A DNA stretch of 64,000 nucleotides from Terriglobia bacterium (GCA_021324615.1 JAJPIT010000029.1:1-64000), one strand, 5' to 3'; counted from the stretch's first letter, positions 37,580 through 47,547 are shown. Notes: generated by a model from the sequence alone, not told the origin. Numbers and translations: made by a program.

Positions 37580-38803
37580 TCATCGCTTGCGCGCGGCCGC
37601 GCCCGCGGCGATGGCGCGCGCGGAGTATCCCACTCCGGCGACGAACCGCAGCAGGGGCCCGTGCGCGGGCACCGCGCTTGATCCGGTAAAGTACAGTCCC
37701 GGAACCGAAGATTCCAGGTGCGCCGACAGCGCCGGGCAGTTGGTGCCCTCCTGCAGGCGCACGCGCGCCAGCAGGTCCGGCGCGAGGATTCCGGGCTTGG
37801 CGATGTCGAGCGCGTATCCGGTGGCGAGCAGGACGTGATCGGCGAAGGCGCGCGAGGAGTCGTCGAGAACCAGCGCGATCCCGCTCCCCTCGGGTTTCGC
37901 CGAGGCGACCATCCGTCCGGGGCGGAGGCGTACTCCGCCCATGCGCGGCGCCAGCCATCCGGCGGCGGCCGGACGCAGGCAGCGCTTGCTGAACTTTTCG
38001 CGCAGCGCCTGCGGCCACAAACGGACCAGTTGAGGGACCTCCACCATCCAGTCCAGCGGGAACGGCCCGACGCCGCTCGGAGCGCGCATCCAATGCGTCA
38101 TGGCTTTGGCTCCCTCCCAGCCGATCCAGCGGATTTCGCCGCGCGAGATCAGCTCGACTTCCGCGCCCGCTTCAGCCAGCAGCGCGGCCGACTCCACCGC
38201 GCTCTGCCCGCGTCCGATCACCGCCACGCGGCGTCCTTTAAATTTGCCCAGATCGGTATGATCGGCGGTGTGGCTGGCCAGCTCCGGCGGCAAGCCGCGG
38301 AACACCTCCGGGATGAACTCCTGATTGAGAAGACCGGTGGCGACCACCACGTTTTCGCTTTCGAAGCGTTCGCCGTCTTGCAAAAGAATGCGGAACCGGC
38401 CGCCGGCGCCGTCGACGCGCCGCACCTTGCGGCGGTCGAGATCGGGCACGGTCTGGCGCTGGAACCACTCGCCGTAGTGGATGAAGTCCTCGATGGGGAT
38501 GGGAGCGGTGCGGCGGATCGCGCCAGTGGAGGCGTACTCGTTGAGCGAGTACCGGCCGCCGGGCGCGGAAAAGTTGGATGCGTTCCAGGCCGAGCGCAGC
38601 TTCATGCCGGCGGGCATGTGGCCGCGCCAAAACGACATGGGCTCGCCGAAGACGCGGGTTTCAATGCCGGCGGCGCGCAGGTGCGCCGCTGCGGACAGGC
38701 CGGAGGGTCCGGCTCCGATGACCGTCATCCGGCAGGCGGATTTCGGCGCGCGGGCCTTGGCGCTGGCCGCGGCGGGTTTTACGGGTGTCAGGCTGGCGTT
38801 CAT
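37580..38803 (-). CDS. CzcO-like FAD/NAD(P)-binding oxidoreductase
   Basis: A 407-residue flavoprotein. FAD site TVIGAGPSGLSAAAHLRAAG (near 27-46) and a second Rossmann motif AVIGRGQSAVESAALLAEAG near the middle indicate FAD and NADPH binding, as in flavin monooxygenases and CzcO/TrkA-related proteins. VVATGLLNQEFIP matches the ATG motif, and GLYFTGSSAVPAHGP the C-terminal FAD contact. The substrate cannot be inferred. The 124-base gap to the upstream polysaccharide operon end has a GC-rich inverted repeat but no T-run. Confidence 0.83.
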   Translation of the reverse strand: MNASLTPVKPAAASAKARAPKSACRMTVIGAGPSGLSAAAHLRAAGIETRVFGEPMSFWRGHMPAGMKLRSAWNASNFSAPGGRYSLNEYASTGAIRRTAPIPIEDFIHYGEWFQRQTVPDLDRRKVRRVDGAGGRFRILLQDGERFESENVVVATGLLNQEFIPEVFRGLPPELASHTADHTDLGKFKGRRVAVIGRGQSAVESAALLAEAGAEVELISRGEIRWIGWEGAKAMTHWMRAPSGVGPFPLDWMVEVPQLVRLWPQALREKFSKRCLRPAAAGWLAPRMGGVRLRPGRMVASAKPEGSGIALVLDDSSRAFADHVLLATGYALDIAKPGILAPDLLARVRLQEGTNCPALSAHLESSVPGLYFTGSSAVPAHGPLLRFVAGVGYSARAIAAGAAARKR

Positions 38804-38927
38804 GGGATCTTGCTCATTCTTTGGCTGAAATGTGGGTGCTGCGGTTGCCCCTGGCCGCGCGGGGCCGAGGGTCTCGCCGGAACTCGATCAAGCAACATCA
38901 TGGGCGAAGGAGACTCATGTTGAAAAT

Positions 38928-40157
38928 CTAACGATGGTACTGTACGGCACCGAACTTCAGAACTGGAGCCGCGGCCTTGGCGGCCAAAAGGCGGATATAA
39001 AGTTCCTCCCAGCGCGAGACCACGCGCTGCTCGGAAAATCGGGCCTGAGTCCGGGCGCGGCCGGCGCCACCCATGGCCTGCCGGACGCCGGCCGGCAGAT
39101 CCATCAGCCGCAACATCGCGGAGCCGAGCGCGTGCGGGTCGGCCGGGCGGACCAGATAACCGGTTTCGCCGTCTTCCACCACTTCAGCGTTGCCGCCCAC
39201 ATCGGTGGCGACGATGGGCAGCGACGCGGCCGAAGCTTGCAGCAGGGCCATTGGCAGGCCTTCGCTGCGCGAGGACATGACATAGGCGTCGGCAGCGGCC
39301 ATCAAATCGGGAATATCCTGGCGAACTCCCATCAGGCGGACCGCTTGGTTCAAGCCTCGGGCGGCGATCTGGCGTCGGATGGCGTCCATCAACGAGCCAT
39401 TCCCGCAGATGAGCAGGACCGCCTGGCGCTGGCGCGCGCAGACCCCGGCGAAGGCGTCGATCATGGTGGAGTAGTCCTTGACCGCCTCCAGGCGTCCGGC
39501 GGCGAGCCAGACGAAGCGCCCGGCAAGGTCCAGCGCGGAGCGCAGGCGCGCCCGCGTCTCCGGATCGGGGCGATAAACAGCGGTATCGACGAAATTGGGA
39601 AGCGGCAAAACCTTTCCTGCGGGCACGGATCGGTTCAGCACGCACTGCTCGGCGGCGGCGCCGCACACGGTGGTGGTCAGGTCCGCCCAGCGGTCCGTAA
39701 TCCGGTGGGCGATTTCGCGCAGGCGGGGCGATCCGCGGCGCACGGCGTTCATGCGCAATCCGTGCAAAGTGCAGATCAGCACCGGAACCCGGGTGAGCGG
39801 GCGGACCGCGCGCGCCAGCAGATTGGCGTGCGTCATATGGCTGTGCAGAACATCGGGCTGGAACTGATCGGCGATTTTTTTGAGGCGAAGCACGGCGCGC
39901 GGATCGGGTACGCCGCGCTTCATCGACAGGGAACGGACGGGGATGCCCGCCGCCAGGACTTCGGGAGCGAGCTCCCCGGGCGGGAGCATGGAAACCAGCA
40001 AGGCGTTCCAGCCGCGGCGGTGCAGCGCGGCGGCGAGCTGCATCACCTGGACTTCGGCTCCGCCGTGCGTCATCAGATTGGTCGCAAGCAGCAGAACCTT
40101 GCGGCCGTGGCCGGCGCCGGCGGCGTTGCGGTGGGACATGGGAAACGATGCGGTCAT
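38928..40157 (-). CDS. Glycosyltransferase family 4 protein (last gene of the exopolysaccharide operon)
   Basis: A 409-residue GT-B enzyme. THGGAEVQVMQLAAAL marks the acceptor-side N-terminal domain, followed by VLHSHMTHANLLARA. The donor-binding domain carries WLAAGRLEAVKDYSTMIDAF and the ExxxGLPMALLQASA motif (SSRSEGLPMALLQASA). It transfers an activated sugar to the growing lipid-linked repeat unit; sugar identity unknown. GGAGGA lies 5 nt before the ATG, which overlaps the deacetylase stop. Confidence 0.88.
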   Translation of the reverse strand: MTASFPMSHRNAAGAGHGRKVLLLATNLMTHGGAEVQVMQLAAALHRRGWNALLVSMLPPGELAPEVLAAGIPVRSLSMKRGVPDPRAVLRLKKIADQFQPDVLHSHMTHANLLARAVRPLTRVPVLICTLHGLRMNAVRRGSPRLREIAHRITDRWADLTTTVCGAAAEQCVLNRSVPAGKVLPLPNFVDTAVYRPDPETRARLRSALDLAGRFVWLAAGRLEAVKDYSTMIDAFAGVCARQRQAVLLICGNGSLMDAIRRQIAARGLNQAVRLMGVRQDIPDLMAAADAYVMSSRSEGLPMALLQASAASLPIVATDVGGNAEVVEDGETGYLVRPADPHALGSAMLRLMDLPAGVRQAMGGAGRARTQARFSEQRVVSRWEELYIRLLAAKAAAPVLKFGAVQYHR

Positions 40158-41188
40158 CGGCTCCTCCCGCCGGCCGCCGCCACCGCCGGCGAGCTTTCCT
40201 GGCTGAAGAGCGCGGCCATTTCCGCCAGCGACTGCATGCTCAGGAACTCCAACCTGCCTTGCTCGCGAAGCCGGCTTGCCCGCTGGAGAATCTGGCGCAG
40301 GCCGCCGAGCATCTCCGCCGATTTTGGCGCCAGATCGGTGGGATGAAACCAGAGATGGAATACGCGGCCGCTGGCGGCGGCGGCCTCCAGTCCTTTCACC
40401 GCCCGCTCGACGCGCCACGCCACCGGGATGGCGCCGCGCACGCCGCGCGCCGGCGTAAACAGCATGGAGCCGGGGACCTGCCAGAGGCCATCGGGATGAC
40501 GCGAAGGCATCACCACCGGCGGCGGCGCAGCGCGCAGGATGTCCCAGGCATGGCCCAGGCGGTGTTTCCAGCCGCGGCGGTTGGTCTGATGATGCCAGCT
40601 TGCGTCCTGGCAGCGGAAAATCGAGTATCCGAAGCCGGCCAGCAGGCCGGTGTGCGCGATGCGATTGCGCGGGAAGGCGAAGGATTTCAAAACCAGGCTC
40701 ATCGAGCGCGCGCTGGCCTGGAGCTGGGCCAGTTCGGCGGCGGCGGCCTCCGCCGTGCACATCGGATCGGTGAAGGGCAGGTGGGTGAAGCCGTGTCCAC
40801 CGATCTCCTGGGGAACCGGACAGTCGCAGATGCGGCGGAGCAGGTCGCGGGCGCACAGCTCTTGCTGAGCCAGCTCGCGGAGATCGCCGAGGCGCACGTC
40901 GTTGGAGCGCGCTCCGGTTCGCAGCAGGCGCCGCGCGGCGAGGGCCGCTTCGGGATCGAGAAAGAGCTGGCCAACCACGCACCAGGTGGCCGGAAGGCGG
41001 AACTCGCGGAACAGATCAAGGAGCCCGTCGACGATGGCCGCGCGCTCCTCGGCGCAAAGCCGGCGGAACGAGTCGCGGCCGGCGCGGTCGATGGTGCCCC
41101 AGATGAGCTCGAAATCGAGGCTGACGGTGAAAACGCCGGCCGGAAAACGGTCCAGTTCTTTTGGGATCCCGTTGGTGGCGATGTTCAT
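40154..41188 (-). CDS. Polysaccharide deacetylase-like protein
   Basis: A 344-residue protein of the NodB/carbohydrate esterase 4 kind. VSLDFELIWG holds the first Asp-containing motif, HGFTHLPF the metal-binding HxxxH, and SFAFPRNRI the third motif with Arg. WFHPTDLAPK near the end supplies the last His. The Asp-Glu arrangement (DFE rather than TFDD) is seen in polysaccharide-locus relatives. It probably de-N-acetylates the polysaccharide or its precursor. The ATG at 41188 overlaps the upstream stop; an ATG 42 bases earlier is less likely. Confidence 0.83.
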   Translation of the reverse strand: MNIATNGIPKELDRFPAGVFTVSLDFELIWGTIDRAGRDSFRRLCAEERAAIVDGLLDLFREFRLPATWCVVGQLFLDPEAALAARRLLRTGARSNDVRLGDLRELAQQELCARDLLRRICDCPVPQEIGGHGFTHLPFTDPMCTAEAAAAELAQLQASARSMSLVLKSFAFPRNRIAHTGLLAGFGYSIFRCQDASWHHQTNRRGWKHRLGHAWDILRAAPPPVVMPSRHPDGLWQVPGSMLFTPARGVRGAIPVAWRVERAVKGLEAAAASGRVFHLWFHPTDLAPKSAEMLGGLRQILQRASRLREQGRLEFLSMQSLAEMAALFSQESSPAVAAAGGRSR

Positions 41189-42429
41189 TGGGGATTTTGG
41201 CTCTCCAGGTCGAAACCCAGCGATTGCCACTGGGAAAAAGTGACGCGCGCGCCGCTGGGAAGCACCCAGGCGAGCGGCGTGACGGAATAGAACAAATTAT
41301 GGTTGGAGATCAGCCCCGGCTGAGTGGCGGCGTCATTCAGGCGGATGTAGCCGCGGAACGTATCGGAGGTCGGGGTGAGATAGCAGAAGGTGTTCTGCTC
41401 GATGCGCCAGGAGCCGCTGCCGCCGATCTCCACCCCCATCGCGGTGATCGCCGGGCGATCGACCAGCACCAGATTGCGCCGCGCGCAAGCGCGCGTGGCG
41501 GTATAGCCGCCGTACTGGCGCAGGGCGTTGTCGTAAAACGTATTGTTCTCCAGCAGAATGTCGAGCCGCATGCCTTCGTTCCCCAGATAGAGTCCGGCGG
41601 AGGCGTTTTCATGAATGTAATTGCCGATCACCTTGACGTCGCCGTGGAAGGTGCCGGTGATGCCCCGTCCGGCCTGGTTCTGCGCCGGATTGCCGTTGGC
41701 GTAGACATCGTTGCCCGCGATGCGGACGTCTTGAAGCGTGGTGAAGGCCGGCGTGGTGTGGCCGAGAAAGATGCCGTTGGCGGAGTTCCAGCCGGCTCCG
41801 CCGATCTGATGATGAATCGAGTTGTTGCGGATGAGGAAGCGGCGGTAGGTGTTGGCGTCGCCGTCGATGCGGATGCCGTCCCAGGAGGCGGTGGTGTCCA
41901 GCGCATTGCCGAAGATCTGGCTATCCTCGATGGCGACGTCGTTGGAGTTGTAAACCAGGATTCCAAAGGTGCGGGAGCCGCTCACGGTCACGTCGCGGAT
42001 CCGGATGCTGGTTCCGCCGTAGACGTTGATGCCGGCGCCCAAGGAGTTTCTGACGGCGATCGCGGAGATCACCAGGTCGTGCAGGCCGTGGGCTTTGAGC
42101 AGCCCGTTGGAGGCCGCCGAAAGGACTCCGGTGCCATCGAGGACTGGCGCCGGATCGGCCGCATCGCCGTAGGCGCCGATGGTGACCGGAGCGAGCGGTG
42201 CGCCGGAACTCGCCAGGATCAGCGGTTCATTCCACACATCGCCGCGTTTGAGCAGGAGGGAGTCGCCCGGTTGAAGCTGCTGCGCGGCCGCGCGGGCCAG
42301 CGTCTGCCAGGGCTGATCCGGCGAGCGTCCGGAGGCCAGATCCGATCCGTTGACGCGATCGGCATAATATACGGCGGCGCTTGCCGGAGCGGCCAGGATC
42401 ACCGCCAGGAGGAGAACATATTTCTTCAT
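41185..42429 (-). CDS. Secreted right-handed parallel beta-helix protein
   Basis: A 414-residue exported protein with signal peptide MKKYVLLLAVILAAPASAA. Many repeated turns (IRNNSIHHQIGG, DVRIAGNDVYANGN, VIGNYIHENASAGLYLGN, LENNTFYDNA) give the Asn-rich PbH1 pattern of pectate-lyase-like or polysaccharide lyase/epimerase helices. Placed inside the exopolysaccharide operon, it may trim or modify the polymer during export. Catalytic residues cannot be assigned. An ATG 18 bases earlier would add six residues. Confidence 0.83.
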   Translation of the reverse strand: MKKYVLLLAVILAAPASAAVYYADRVNGSDLASGRSPDQPWQTLARAAAQQLQPGDSLLLKRGDVWNEPLILASSGAPLAPVTIGAYGDAADPAPVLDGTGVLSAASNGLLKAHGLHDLVISAIAVRNSLGAGINVYGGTSIRIRDVTVSGSRTFGILVYNSNDVAIEDSQIFGNALDTTASWDGIRIDGDANTYRRFLIRNNSIHHQIGGAGWNSANGIFLGHTTPAFTTLQDVRIAGNDVYANGNPAQNQAGRGITGTFHGDVKVIGNYIHENASAGLYLGNEGMRLDILLENNTFYDNALRQYGGYTATRACARRNLVLVDRPAITAMGVEIGGSGSWRIEQNTFCYLTPTSDTFRGYIRLNDAATQPGLISNHNLFYSVTPLAWVLPSGARVTFSQWQSLGFDLESQNPQ

Positions 42430-42454
42430 CGCCAAAACCGGAGTCATGGGTTGG

Positions 42455-43888
42455 TCAGTACGCCCCTTCGCCAGCGAGCACGGTGCGGACGGTGCGCGCC
42501 AGCAGATATATGTCGAGCCACACCGACCAGTTGCGCACGTAGTAGGCGTCCAGCTCCACGCGTTTGGAATACGACGTGGTGCTGCGCCCGGAAACCTGCC
42601 ATAGTCCGGTGAGCCCGGGGGTGACGCGGCAATAGAGGCCGAAGCCGTCGCCGTATTTGATCACCTCGTCATCGACGATGGGCCGGGGTCCCACCAGGCT
42701 CATCTCCCCGCGCAGCACGTTCCAGAGCTGCGGCAGCTCGTCGAGGCTGGTTTTGCGCAGCAGCCGGCCGAGCGGGGTGATGCGCGGATCTCGTTGCAGC
42801 TTCATGTTCTCCCGCCAGTACCGATGTTCGGCGGGATGATCCCTGAAATATTGTTCGAGGATTCTGGCGCCGTCGGCATACATGGTGCGGAACTTCCACA
42901 TTTTGAACTTCCGTCCGCCGCGGCCGATGCGGCGGTGGCCGAACAGCACGCCGCCGGGCGACTCCAGGCGGATCATCGCGGCGATCAGCAGCATCAGCGG
43001 GAACAGGAGAACCAGCAGCACGCCGCTCACGGCGAGATCGAAGGCGCGCTTGGCCAGGCGGCGGCTGGGGACCAGCAGATCACGCCGCAGTTCCAGGGCC
43101 ACGCCGCCGGCGACGTCCCGCGTCTCGACGCCGAAGCTCGAAAATCCGTCCAGGCCGGGCATCAGGTAAATTTTGGAAAACACGTTGGCGTGCGATTCGA
43201 GCAGGCGCGGCAGGCCGTGGCCCTGGAGATCGGAGAACGCCACGATGGCCCGGCGGATCCGCAGACGGCTGGCGTAGAGCGGGGCGGAGGCGTACGTGCC
43301 CAAAACAGGAACACCCAGAATTGTTTCGGGTGCCCCCGCCTCCGCCAGAAACACCGCGGCTGGCCGCAGGCCGGCCTGCGGCTGCGCCTGCAATCCCTCG
43401 ATCAACCGCCGCGCCGTTTCCCGCGTGCCGAAGACCGCCACCGGATATCCCCAGGACGGCGCGCTCGAACCGGCTTTGCGGGCCACAGCACGGGCGCAGG
43501 GAACGGCGGCCAGAGTCATCAGCCAGGCCCCCAGGAACGCCGCGCGGGAATAATCGACGCCGGCCTTGAACAGAAACAGCAGAACCGCGAACAGAACGAA
43601 AACCAGCGTGGTGGCGGCGGTGAGCCGGCGGATTTCCCGCACCGGATGATGCGCCACCGGAGAATATTGTCCGAACAGCGCGTAAGCCAGCGGGAACAGC
43701 AGCAGCGCGCCGCCGCTGCGGGCATAGAAAGCCGGATCGAAGCGGCCGCCGAGGGCGGAGCGCAGCAGCACCGCGGCCAGCAATGCCAGGGCCGCGCCGG
43801 CCAGATCGGCGAAGAGAAGATGCAGAGCGCGCAGGCCCGGCCGGAACCTCGCGGCGGACGGCGGGGCCAAGGCAAGCGCCGGGGTCAT
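42455..43888 (-). CDS. Undecaprenyl-phosphate sugar phosphotransferase (WbaP-like)
   Basis: A 477-residue membrane enzyme that starts repeat-unit synthesis by moving a sugar-1-phosphate onto undecaprenyl phosphate. About four N-terminal helices and a Rossmann-like cytoplasmic region are followed by the catalytic C-terminus. [20 protein letters not shown] is the re-entrant helix region; [28 protein letters not shown] and [12 protein letters not shown] are the hallmark motifs. It is followed closely by the beta-helix gene and overlaps the upstream glycosyltransferase by 4 bases. Confidence 0.94.
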   Translation of the reverse strand: MTPALALAPPSAARFRPGLRALHLLFADLAGAALALLAAVLLRSALGGRFDPAFYARSGGALLLFPLAYALFGQYSPVAHHPVREIRRLTAATTLVFVLFAVLLFLFKAGVDYSRAAFLGAWLMTLAAVPCARAVARKAGSSAPSWGYPVAVFGTRETARRLIEGLQAQPQAGLRPAAVFLAEAGAPETILGVPVLGTYASAPLYASRLRIRRAIVAFSDLQGHGLPRLLESHANVFSKIYLMPGLDGFSSFGVETRDVAGGVALELRRDLLVPSRRLAKRAFDLAVSGVLLVLLFPLMLLIAAMIRLESPGGVLFGHRRIGRGGRKFKMWKFRTMYADGARILEQYFRDHPAEHRYWRENMKLQRDPRITPLGRLLRKTSLDELPQLWNVLRGEMSLVGPRPIVDDEVIKYGDGFGLYCRVTPGLTGLWQVSGRSTTSYSKRVELDAYYVRNWSVWLDIYLLARTVRTVLAGEGAY

Positions 43889-45018
43889 ACCCGTTCCTCC
43901 GCCGGAATCTGCCGCGCGATGGCGGCGCCCAGCACGCGTTGGTAGAGATCGAAGGTTTTGGCGCAGGTCATCGAAAATGTGAAGTGGCGCTGGTAGCGCG
44001 CTCGCGCGGCGCGGCCCATTTGCACGCGAAGGCCCGGATCGGCGATCAGGCGGCGCAGGGCGGCGGCCAGCGCGCCTGCATCGCCGCGCGGGACCAGCAA
44101 ACCGGTCTCCGGGGTCACCGCTTCCGCGACCCCGCCCACCTCGCTGGCTACCACCGGCAGGCCCGCGCGCATCGCCTCCAGAATGCTGCGGGGAAAACCC
44201 TCCGAACGCGAGCTCAAAACGAAAAGCTGGGCCTGGCTCAAACGCTCGGCGACATGGGCCGACGAGCCGGAAAACAGCACGCGGTTTTCCAGGCCGAGCT
44301 GAGCCGCGCGCCGCCGGGCCTGCTCCAGCAGCGGGCCGGCGCCGACAAATTCGAAGCTCCAGGGGATCCCGCGCAGCCGCGACAGGGCCTCGAGCTGCAA
44401 CAGCGGATCCTTGGGAGGTTCGAACCGCGCCACGGTGATCAGGTGCGGCGGCTCGGTTTCCGGGCGCGCGCAGAGAGCGGGCGGAACGTCGTGGACGCCG
44501 TTGTGAATCAATTCGAAGCGGTCCGGGCCGGCGATGCCGCGGCGCAGGGCCAGATCCTGCTCAGCCTGGCAGACATTGACGATGCGGGCGGCCAGCGGCG
44601 CGGCGAGCCGCTCGGCCAGGGTGAAAATCAGCCCGCCGGCGCGCGAGACGCGGTCGGCGATGGACCATCCGTGCGCCGTGAACACACACGGCACGCCCGC
44701 CATTTTCGCGGCCACGCGGCCCAGCAGGCCGGCTTTGGCGGTGTGCGCCGAAACCAGATCGGGTTCAAGGCGGCGCAGCGCGGCCGCGATCCGCACGACG
44801 GCCGCCGCGTCGCGCAGCGGATGAATGCTGCGCCGCAGCGCCGGAACCACTTCGCAGGGGATGCCGTAACGCCGGAACTCCTGGTAGGCTTCGCCCGCGC
44901 CGCCGGTGAGGATAGTGGCGCGGTTTCCGCGGCGGATCCACTCGCGCGCCAGATCGCGGACATGAATGGTCGCCCCTCCCACCGCATCGCCGCGCGTGAT
45001 CAGATAGACGACGTGCAT
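43885..45018 (-). CDS. Glycosyltransferase family 4 protein
   Basis: A 377-residue GT-B enzyme beginning MHVVYLITRGDAVGGATIHV. DLVSAHTAKAGLLGR and VFTAHGWS belong to the acceptor half. ITVARFEPPKDPLLQLEAL and SSRSEGFPRSILEAMRAGLP (ExGFP with downstream Glu) are the nucleotide-sugar half. The sequence resembles PelF/EpsF-type transferases acting early on undecaprenyl-linked sugars. The ATG at 45018 lies two bases after the preceding stop with GGGGA 7 nt upstream. Confidence 0.9.
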   Translation of the reverse strand: MHVVYLITRGDAVGGATIHVRDLAREWIRRGNRATILTGGAGEAYQEFRRYGIPCEVVPALRRSIHPLRDAAAVVRIAAALRRLEPDLVSAHTAKAGLLGRVAAKMAGVPCVFTAHGWSIADRVSRAGGLIFTLAERLAAPLAARIVNVCQAEQDLALRRGIAGPDRFELIHNGVHDVPPALCARPETEPPHLITVARFEPPKDPLLQLEALSRLRGIPWSFEFVGAGPLLEQARRRAAQLGLENRVLFSGSSAHVAERLSQAQLFVLSSRSEGFPRSILEAMRAGLPVVASEVGGVAEAVTPETGLLVPRGDAGALAAALRRLIADPGLRVQMGRAARARYQRHFTFSMTCAKTFDLYQRVLGAAIARQIPAEERV

Positions 45019-45020
45019 CG

Positions 45021-45761
45021 CTACTTCCCCGCCCCCGCCGCCGCGCGGAGTTTTCGAAAACATGCTTCAAACACGGTGTCTTCCAGCGAGCGCCGGCGCG
45101 AGCGGAACTGCGATTTCAGTTCGGCCAGGCTCACCAGACGGCCGCGATATCGCCCGACATCGGCTTTGAACCGCGCGATATCTGCGGTTTGCCAGGCGTT
45201 CAGATGCAGGCAAACCGTCCAGGTGCCGGCCGGCATCCAGCGGAATCTGCCGAGCTGCTGCGGAACCCACAGCAAGCCCTGGGGATCAACGAACGGCGCA
45301 AGCGCGTAGCCGTCGCTGATGCAATCGACGCCGAGTGCGGCGAGCAGCCGGACGGTGGTTTTATCGAAGGAATGCGCGGGCGCGACCCAGGCGTCGGCGC
45401 GAACCCCCTGGGCGGCGAAGATGGCCAGCGCGTTTTCGAGCTTGCGGCGCTGCTCGGCCTCCGGCAGGCCCGCGAACTCGCTGTAGGCGTTGCGGCCGAT
45501 GATACCCGCCGATGGGCTGACGTAGCGATGCTCGTAGCCGTGCAGGCCGATGGCCCAGCCGCGCCGCTGCCAGGCGCGTACGCGGCTCCAAAAATCCGGA
45601 TCCGGCGCATCCACTTCCAGGTGCGGATCGCGGTTGGCCGGCACCACCGCCAGCAGCGGCCGCGCTCCCGCCTGGTCGAGAATGCGCTCGACCTGCTCCC
45701 ACACGGACCAGTTCATGGCCGGGCACAGATCGTCGATGCGGAGAAGGTAGCGCGCCGCCAA
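45021..45761 (-). CDS. DUF2334 / polysaccharide deacetylase-like protein
   Basis: A 246-residue protein with YLLRIDDLCPAMNWSVWE at the N-terminus (IDD is the metal-binding Asp pair), AIGLHGYEHRY (HxxxH) and WVAPAHSFD. This is the DUF2334 branch of the carbohydrate esterase 4 fold. It likely deacetylates a sugar on a glycan or glycolipid. Translation must start at TTG (45759-45761): the next ATG is inside the first motif. It is flanked by 2-base gaps on both sides in the operon. Confidence 0.82.
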   Translation of the reverse strand: MAARYLLRIDDLCPAMNWSVWEQVERILDQAGARPLLAVVPANRDPHLEVDAPDPDFWSRVRAWQRRGWAIGLHGYEHRYVSPSAGIIGRNAYSEFAGLPEAEQRRKLENALAIFAAQGVRADAWVAPAHSFDKTTVRLLAALGVDCISDGYALAPFVDPQGLLWVPQQLGRFRWMPAGTWTVCLHLNAWQTADIARFKADVGRYRGRLVSLAELKSQFRSRRRSLEDTVFEACFRKLRAAAGAGK

Positions 45762-45763
45762 GC

Positions 45764-46516
45764 CTATTCGCCCCCTTTCCAGCGGTGAAGCTGCACCGCC
45801 ACCAGGCCCTTCATGGTCACCGCGTCGTAGGTGTTAAAAAGATCGATCACGCGGCCTCCGAAGCTTTCCTTGAACCGGTTGATCTTCAAGCGGGCCGTGT
45901 CTTCGCCGCCGGCATACCAGCCGCCCAGATCGTAGGCGGCCACGCCGAGCTCGCGCAGGGCCAGCATGTCGCGCCAGTGCAGCAGCCGGTTGGCGCGGGC
46001 GAGCTCGGCTTCCTTTTCGCTGGAGTGATCCAAGCGATAGACGCTGGCCGAGTAGAGCAGGCGCGCCCAGCCGCGGTCGCGGAAGTAGGCATGCCAGACC
46101 AGCGCGTGGCCCTCGCGGTCGTCGACGCGGCTCAGGCACAGCCGGCCCTGAGCCCGCATGGCGCCGAGGCGGGCGCGGTTGGCGCGGGGAATTTTTCTGG
46201 ACCGCGCGAAGCGGTCGAAAAACGCTTCGAACTGCCCGGCCAGCACCGCGCTCGGGCGGGAATCAAAGATGGTGGCCACCGGATCGGCCGCGGCTCTGCG
46301 GACATGGCGCCGGGCCATCGCATTCATCCCGCCGAAGATCCGGTCGGGGTCCTCGGAAAGGTCGATGACGCGCGTCTGAATCGCCAAGGAAAAAGTCCCG
46401 CGCACCTTTTCCAAACGCCACTGATAGCGGATCACGTCGGCGTTGACGGCGCCGCCGGCCGGTTCGTCGTAATGCAGCTCGGCGATGCGCACGCTGGACT
46501 TGGAGTACTGAATCAT
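45764..46516 (-). CDS. FemAB/GNAT-like acyl- or aminoacyltransferase
   Basis: A 250-residue protein. GHALVWHAYFRDRGWARLLY, followed by LLHWRDMLALRELGVAAYDL and GGWYAGGEDTARLKINRFKE, matches the C-terminal GNAT half of FemAB-like proteins. In those proteins the YDLGG and INRFKESFGG segments recur in polysaccharide loci. It may attach an acyl or amino-acid group to a sugar. The ATG at 46516 overlaps the upstream stop (ATGA). Confidence 0.72.
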   Translation of the reverse strand: MIQYSKSSVRIAELHYDEPAGGAVNADVIRYQWRLEKVRGTFSLAIQTRVIDLSEDPDRIFGGMNAMARRHVRRAAADPVATIFDSRPSAVLAGQFEAFFDRFARSRKIPRANRARLGAMRAQGRLCLSRVDDREGHALVWHAYFRDRGWARLLYSASVYRLDHSSEKEAELARANRLLHWRDMLALRELGVAAYDLGGWYAGGEDTARLKINRFKESFGGRVIDLFNTYDAVTMKGLVAVQLHRWKGGE

Positions 46517-47547
46517 GGGCGGATCCTCTTGCCGGCGAGCAGCGCTTCGTAAAGCCGCTCCCACTGGCCGGCGATCTTTTCGAGGTCGTGATGACGGGAC
46601 ACGTGAGCGAAGGCGTTGGCGGCCAACTGCTCCCGCTCCGGATCGGGGAGCGTCATTAAGTGGAGCATGGTGTCGGCCAGCGCTTCCGGATTGGCGGGCG
46701 GCGCGGCCAGGCCGCTGACGCCGTGCGCCAGCACACTCGCCGCCGCAGGGGCATCGGTGGCGACCAGGGGCAGACGCGCGGCGCCGGCTTCCAGCAGCAC
46801 CGACGGCAGCGCCGCGGCCCGCGACGCCGAAACGCAGGCGTCGGCGGCGTTCATCAGCGCCGGCATATCGGACCGTGCGCCGAGGAAGCGAACGCGCGGC
46901 GCGAGGTTCAAGCTGGCGGCCAGCTCTTCCAGCTCGCCGCGCAGGGCGCCGTCTCCCGCCAGCAAAAGGACCGCGTCGCGGCGCTGTGCGGCGACGCGCG
47001 CGAAGGCCCGGATCAGGCCGTGATGATCCTCCGGCGGGCGCAGCGGGGCCGCCGAAAGCCAGGCAAAACAGGCGCCCAGGCCGAGCGCTTCGCGCGTGCG
47101 CCGCCGCAGTTGGCCATCCCGGCGGAAGCGGGACAGATCAATCCCGGGGCGGATCATGGCGCGCTTCCCCCCTGCCCGCATCTGCTCCGGGCCGGCGGCG
47201 ATGCTTGCGTCGCTGAGCCACTCCAGCAGCCGGCAAAACGCGCCCTTGCCCGCCGGAAGCGTGGTGATGCGGACGGGAACTCTCAGCAGAGCCGCCAGGG
47301 TTCGCGGATGGAAGGCGATCTGCGGCGCATGGCAGTGCAGGATGTGCGGCCGCTCGCTCTTCAGCAGCGGGGCGGGCGGCGCGCTGGTGACGGTCACCTG
47401 CCACTGGCGCGACCGCAGCCGCTGCGCCAGGTGATAGGCGGAGCGGTCAACCTCCGGCGCGTCCGCCAGAATCAGGACGCGCCAGGGCTTGCGCGCGGCT
47501 TCGCGCGGCGCGATGAAGGGCGCAAGAGCCGGGGCCGGCGCGCTCAT
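46513..47547 (-). CDS. Glycosyltransferase family 4 protein
   Basis: A 344-residue GT-B protein, shorter than its paralogues. Domain 1 includes PHILHCHAPQIAFHPRTLAAL. Domain 2 includes WLSAAPLRPPEDHHGLIRAF, RVRFLGARSDMPALMNAADA and SRAAALPSVLLEAGAARLPL. In the last motif the usual E-x7-E begins with Ala-Ala instead of Glu-Gly, so the first donor-contacting Glu is lost and activity may be altered. It overlaps both neighbours by 4 bases. Confidence 0.82.
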   Translation of the reverse strand: MSAPAPALAPFIAPREAARKPWRVLILADAPEVDRSAYHLAQRLRSRQWQVTVTSAPPAPLLKSERPHILHCHAPQIAFHPRTLAALLRVPVRITTLPAGKGAFCRLLEWLSDASIAAGPEQMRAGGKRAMIRPGIDLSRFRRDGQLRRRTREALGLGACFAWLSAAPLRPPEDHHGLIRAFARVAAQRRDAVLLLAGDGALRGELEELAASLNLAPRVRFLGARSDMPALMNAADACVSASRAAALPSVLLEAGAARLPLVATDAPAAASVLAHGVSGLAAPPANPEALADTMLHLMTLPDPEREQLAANAFAHVSRHHDLEKIAGQWERLYEALLAGKRIRP

